From: Lachnospiraceae bacterium UBA4348
GTDB taxonomy: Bacteria > Bacillota > Clostridia > Lachnospirales > Lachnospiraceae
Direction of reading: 5' to 3'
NCBI GenBank assembly: GCA_002394165.1
Contig: DGTA01000038.1
Coordinates: 2,075-16,426 of the forward strand
Length of the DNA stretch: 14,352 nt
The notes under the pieces were generated by a model that saw only the letters and a program-made list of their open reading frames with translations, was not told the DNA's origin and made no database searches. Of the stretch, positions 12,468 through 14,352 are shown piece by piece. Each line of letters opens with the position of its first letter. The stretch's first letter is position 1. Made by a program: the position numbers and the translations under genes.

Positions 12468-14195
12468 GTGAAGAAGAGAGAGTTGATCAGACGATGGGGA
12501 ATCCTGTTCCTGTCTTTCATGATAATGTCCGGTACAGCGTCTGTGCCCTCTTATACAGTGTACGCAGGTGAAATGGATGGCCTTAGCACCGACGGCGGGG
12601 AAGTTGCTCCGGAACCTGAACCTGAACCCGAGCCGGATCCTGCCCCGGAACCTGATACGCCGTCTGTAGTCGACAACGGCGGCACGGGTGATGACGGCGG
12701 AGACAACGGCGGCGGGAATAACGGAAACGGCGAAGACAACTCGGGAACCGGCGGAGGCGGCAGTCCCGCGCAGTCGGATGACGGCGGAAGCGGCGATGAC
12801 AACGGCGGCGGGGATGGAACCGGAACGACCGGTGATAACGACGGCGGAAGCACGACGGGAGGCTATACGGGAAACACTTCTGAAGGGTATACTTCGGAGG
12901 AGATCGCGGCCGGCGATGGAGAGACTTCGGCGCGAAGCAGTACAGGTAAGACTGCCGCTGCGATAGGCAGTACCGGAGCGACGTCGGAAATAGCCGCGGT
13001 GATCGAGCCCGTCAAGGTGGGCGAGATGGACCAGCCGGAGGGCTACAAACAGGCCGAAGAACACGAAGGTTCCAACGAGGAACTGATCGCCCAGCAGCAC
13101 ATTGTGACAGATCTTCCGGAGATCCGTAAGGATTTCCGCTTCACGACTGTTGACAAAGTCTATGCGTTCAGCTCGCATGAAATGGATATTTACGAGGAGC
13201 AGGACAAGGGGTCCAGGGTCGTCGGTACTATTGCCGGAAACGGCATTCTCTTTGAGCTGGAGAATGAGGATAACGGCTGGATCTATGTGGAATCCGGAGA
13301 AGCGAGGGGATTTGTCCGCGAGGAGGATCTGATCCGCGGAGAGGAGGCGCAGGAACTCCTGGAACGTCTTGAGAAACAGGCGGCCCGCATTTCAGCGCTG
13401 CTTCCCAAAGGGATATCCAAAGAGACTTATTTCTTCACAGCCCAGGACACTGTCCCCTACTATGAGAATGAGGCGTACGCGTTCCGCAGGATCACAACGC
13501 GCGAAGTCGTGATCAAAGCCGAAGCTGCCCTGGCAAAGTCTGACGCGGGGATCATGGAGGAGAGAAGAGAAGACGCCCGCACAGTGGGAAGCCTGAAAGA
13601 AGGAAACCTCGTCTACGTGATCGAAGAGGCGGATGACGGATGGCTGTTCGTTGAGTCCGGAGACGTGCGCGGATTTATCCCTTCTGCGGAACTGGACCGC
13701 AGTAATTCCGTACAGGCGCAGATCGACGAAGAAGGTGAATCTTCGTTCAGTACGGCGAAAGAAGTGATCACGCCCAAGGAGAACAAGGCGATCTACTACA
13801 GCCTGAACTCTGTCAAGGAGGGGGCAAAATATAACGAGGTCAGGGAGAAGATCCTGGAGAAAGCGCTCTCGTGCGTCGGAAATCCGTACGTATGGGGCGG
13901 GACCAGCCTGACGCATGGAGCTGACTGTTCCGGATTTGTACAGACGCTGTACGGTCTGTTCGGATACAAACTTCCCAGAGTGGCTGAGGCGCAGTCCCGC
14001 GTGGGGACACAGATTCCGGTGAGCGACGCGGCGCCGGGAGACCTGATCTTCTTTGCGAGAAACGGATATGTATTCCACGTCGCCATGTACGCGGGAGACG
14101 GCAAGACGGTCGAGGCGTACAGCAGCCAGTACGGCATCATCACGAAAGAACTGGGTGATAACGCCGTGTGGGCGACAAGGATCATAGAAGACTGA
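12468..14195 (+). CDS. Secreted NlpC/P60 peptidoglycan hydrolase with SH3-like domains
   Basis: About 575 residues from GTG 12468. The N-terminus is a Sec signal peptide (KKR...RR, hydrophobic WGILFLSFMIMSG, likely cut near VYAG). Residues 47-131 are a striking EP repeat followed by Gly/Asp/Asn-rich low complexity, probably an extended spacer. Two SH3b-like modules follow, about 225-290 (SRVVGTIAGNG, GWIYVESGEARGFV) and about 355-408 (ARTVGSLKEGN, GWLFVESGDVRGFI), expected to bind wall peptides or glycans. The C-terminal NlpC/P60 domain (about 455-575) has catalytic C487 (GADCSGF) and H537 (FHVAMYAG), predicted to cleave gamma-D-Glu-diamino acid or similar stem-peptide bonds. The third active-site position, about 12 residues after the His, is E549 (VEAYSS) instead of the usual His/Asn/Gln. 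It lies just downstream of the two-component pair and ends before a strong terminator. Confidence 0.93.
   Translation: MKKRELIRRWGILFLSFMIMSGTASVPSYTVYAGEMDGLSTDGGEVAPEPEPEPEPDPAPEPDTPSVVDNGGTGDDGGDNGGGNNGNGEDNSGTGGGGSPAQSDDGGSGDDNGGGDGTGTTGDNDGGSTTGGYTGNTSEGYTSEEIAAGDGETSARSSTGKTAAAIGSTGATSEIAAVIEPVKVGEMDQPEGYKQAEEHEGSNEELIAQQHIVTDLPEIRKDFRFTTVDKVYAFSSHEMDIYEEQDKGSRVVGTIAGNGILFELENEDNGWIYVESGEARGFVREEDLIRGEEAQELLERLEKQAARISALLPKGISKETYFFTAQDTVPYYENEAYAFRRITTREVVIKAEAALAKSDAGIMEERREDARTVGSLKEGNLVYVIEEADDGWLFVESGDVRGFIPSAELDRSNSVQAQIDEEGESSFSTAKEVITPKENKAIYYSLNSVKEGAKYNEVREKILEKALSCVGNPYVWGGTSLTHGADCSGFVQTLYGLFGYKLPRVAEAQSRVGTQIPVSDAAPGDLIFFARNGYVFHVAMYAGDGKTVEAYSSQYGIITKELGDNAVWATRIIED
12606..12860 (+). 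repeat. Low-complexity EP then Gly/Asp/Asn-rich coding tract
   Basis: Encodes about 85 residues: an EPEP...PDPAPEPD tract, then runs of GG, DGG, NGG and TG built largely from repeated GGC/GGA/GAC/AAC codons. Such tracts can expand or contract by slippage, so length may differ between strains. The GC-rich cytosine pattern also gives a long spurious proline-rich frame on the other strand. Confidence 0.75.
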
Positions 14196-14223
14196 ATTCA
14201 ATAAATGAGCACAAAAAAGGGGC

Positions 14224-14260
14224 TGCCGTAACACGGCAATGTCATTAAGTTAAGATGACA
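14224..14260 (+). repeat. Two consecutive perfect hairpins downstream of the hydrolase
   Basis: TGCCGT (14224-14229) pairs with ACGGCA (14233-14238) over 3 bases, and TGTCAT (14240-14245) pairs with ATGACA (14255-14260) over 9 bases. The first follows an A6-GGGG run (14213-14222) that reads as CCCC-TTTTTT on the minus strand, so it could terminate minus-strand transcription. The compact series resembles the palindromic ends of insertion elements or a repeated intergenic element, but no transposase is in the window. Confidence 0.4.
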
Positions 14261-14267
14261 GTAACAA

Positions 14268-14303
14268 ACCTCCATACCAGAAATGGTATGGGGGTCTTTT
14301 TTT
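14268..14303 (+). terminator. Strong intrinsic terminator
   Basis: A 12-bp stem (14268-14279 with 14284-14295, one wobble) with a GAAA tetraloop, followed by CTTTTTTT up to about 14303. It ends the NlpC/P60 transcript. Confidence 0.92.
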
Positions 14304-14352
14304 CTAAATAAAGCTTGACAAGTATCTAAAAATGTGCGGCCGCTCTGATAAA

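Noticed and set aside
12411..13178. Arg/Ser/Val-rich and proline-rich minus-strand frames opposite the hydrolase
   Set aside because: Produced by the repeated Gly/Asp codons of the real gene on the plus strand; no start signals.
14315..14352. Promoter starting with TTGACA near the window end
   Set aside because: A perfect -35 hexamer is present at 14315-14320, but no -10 at 16-18 bases; the nearest (GATAAA, 14347-14352) is 26 bases away at the window edge.

Overview
The window looks like the chromosome of a strictly anaerobic, gut-type Clostridia (Bacillota), most likely a Lachnospiraceae-like butyrate producer. The evidence is strong GGAGG ribosome binding sites, TTGACA/TATAAT promoters on a moderately GC-rich background, a butyryl-CoA:acetate CoA-transferase, a B12-dependent methionine synthase split from its reactivation domain, and Gram-positive surface proteins. 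Genus assignment is inference. I see no tRNA, rRNA, CRISPR array or transposase gene.

Layout. 1-861 (+): 3' part of a probable extracellular protein with a calcium-loop-like motif. 912-2591 (-): membrane-anchored polysaccharide deacetylase with Ig-like DUF5011-type repeats; it shares a bidirectional terminator with the first gene. 2756-5902 (+): two-gene unit of a stand-alone methionine synthase reactivation protein and a MetH that lacks that domain. 5925-6179 (-): small conserved protein of unknown function. 6290-6982 (+): deoC, sharing a bidirectional terminator with 7059-8325 (-), a trxA-trxB operon with a near-consensus promoter. 8539-9882 (+): butyryl-CoA:acetate CoA-transferase, with a structured leader. 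9883-10318: gene-free stretch holding a terminator, a near-consensus promoter, a short candidate RNA with two diverged GGAGGTAC repeats and a five-codon open frame, and a second terminator-like hairpin. 10319-12281 (+): OmpR-type response regulator overlapping its histidine kinase. 12468-14195 (+): secreted NlpC/P60 cell-wall hydrolase with SH3-like repeats and its own extended -10 promoter. 14196-14352: three consecutive hairpins, the last a strong terminator.

How the genes work together. Two genes act in the cell envelope (deacetylase, NlpC/P60 hydrolase). The two-component system just upstream of the hydrolase is a natural candidate to sense the envelope and control it, but the sequence does not prove this. 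The metH pair forms one B12-dependent methionine and methyl-transfer unit. The thioredoxin pair and the CoA-transferase are divergent and are core anaerobic redox and fermentation functions. Most of the window is ordinary core metabolism. The least explained stretch is 10052-10230, which could be a small RNA or an attenuating leader of the two-component operon.
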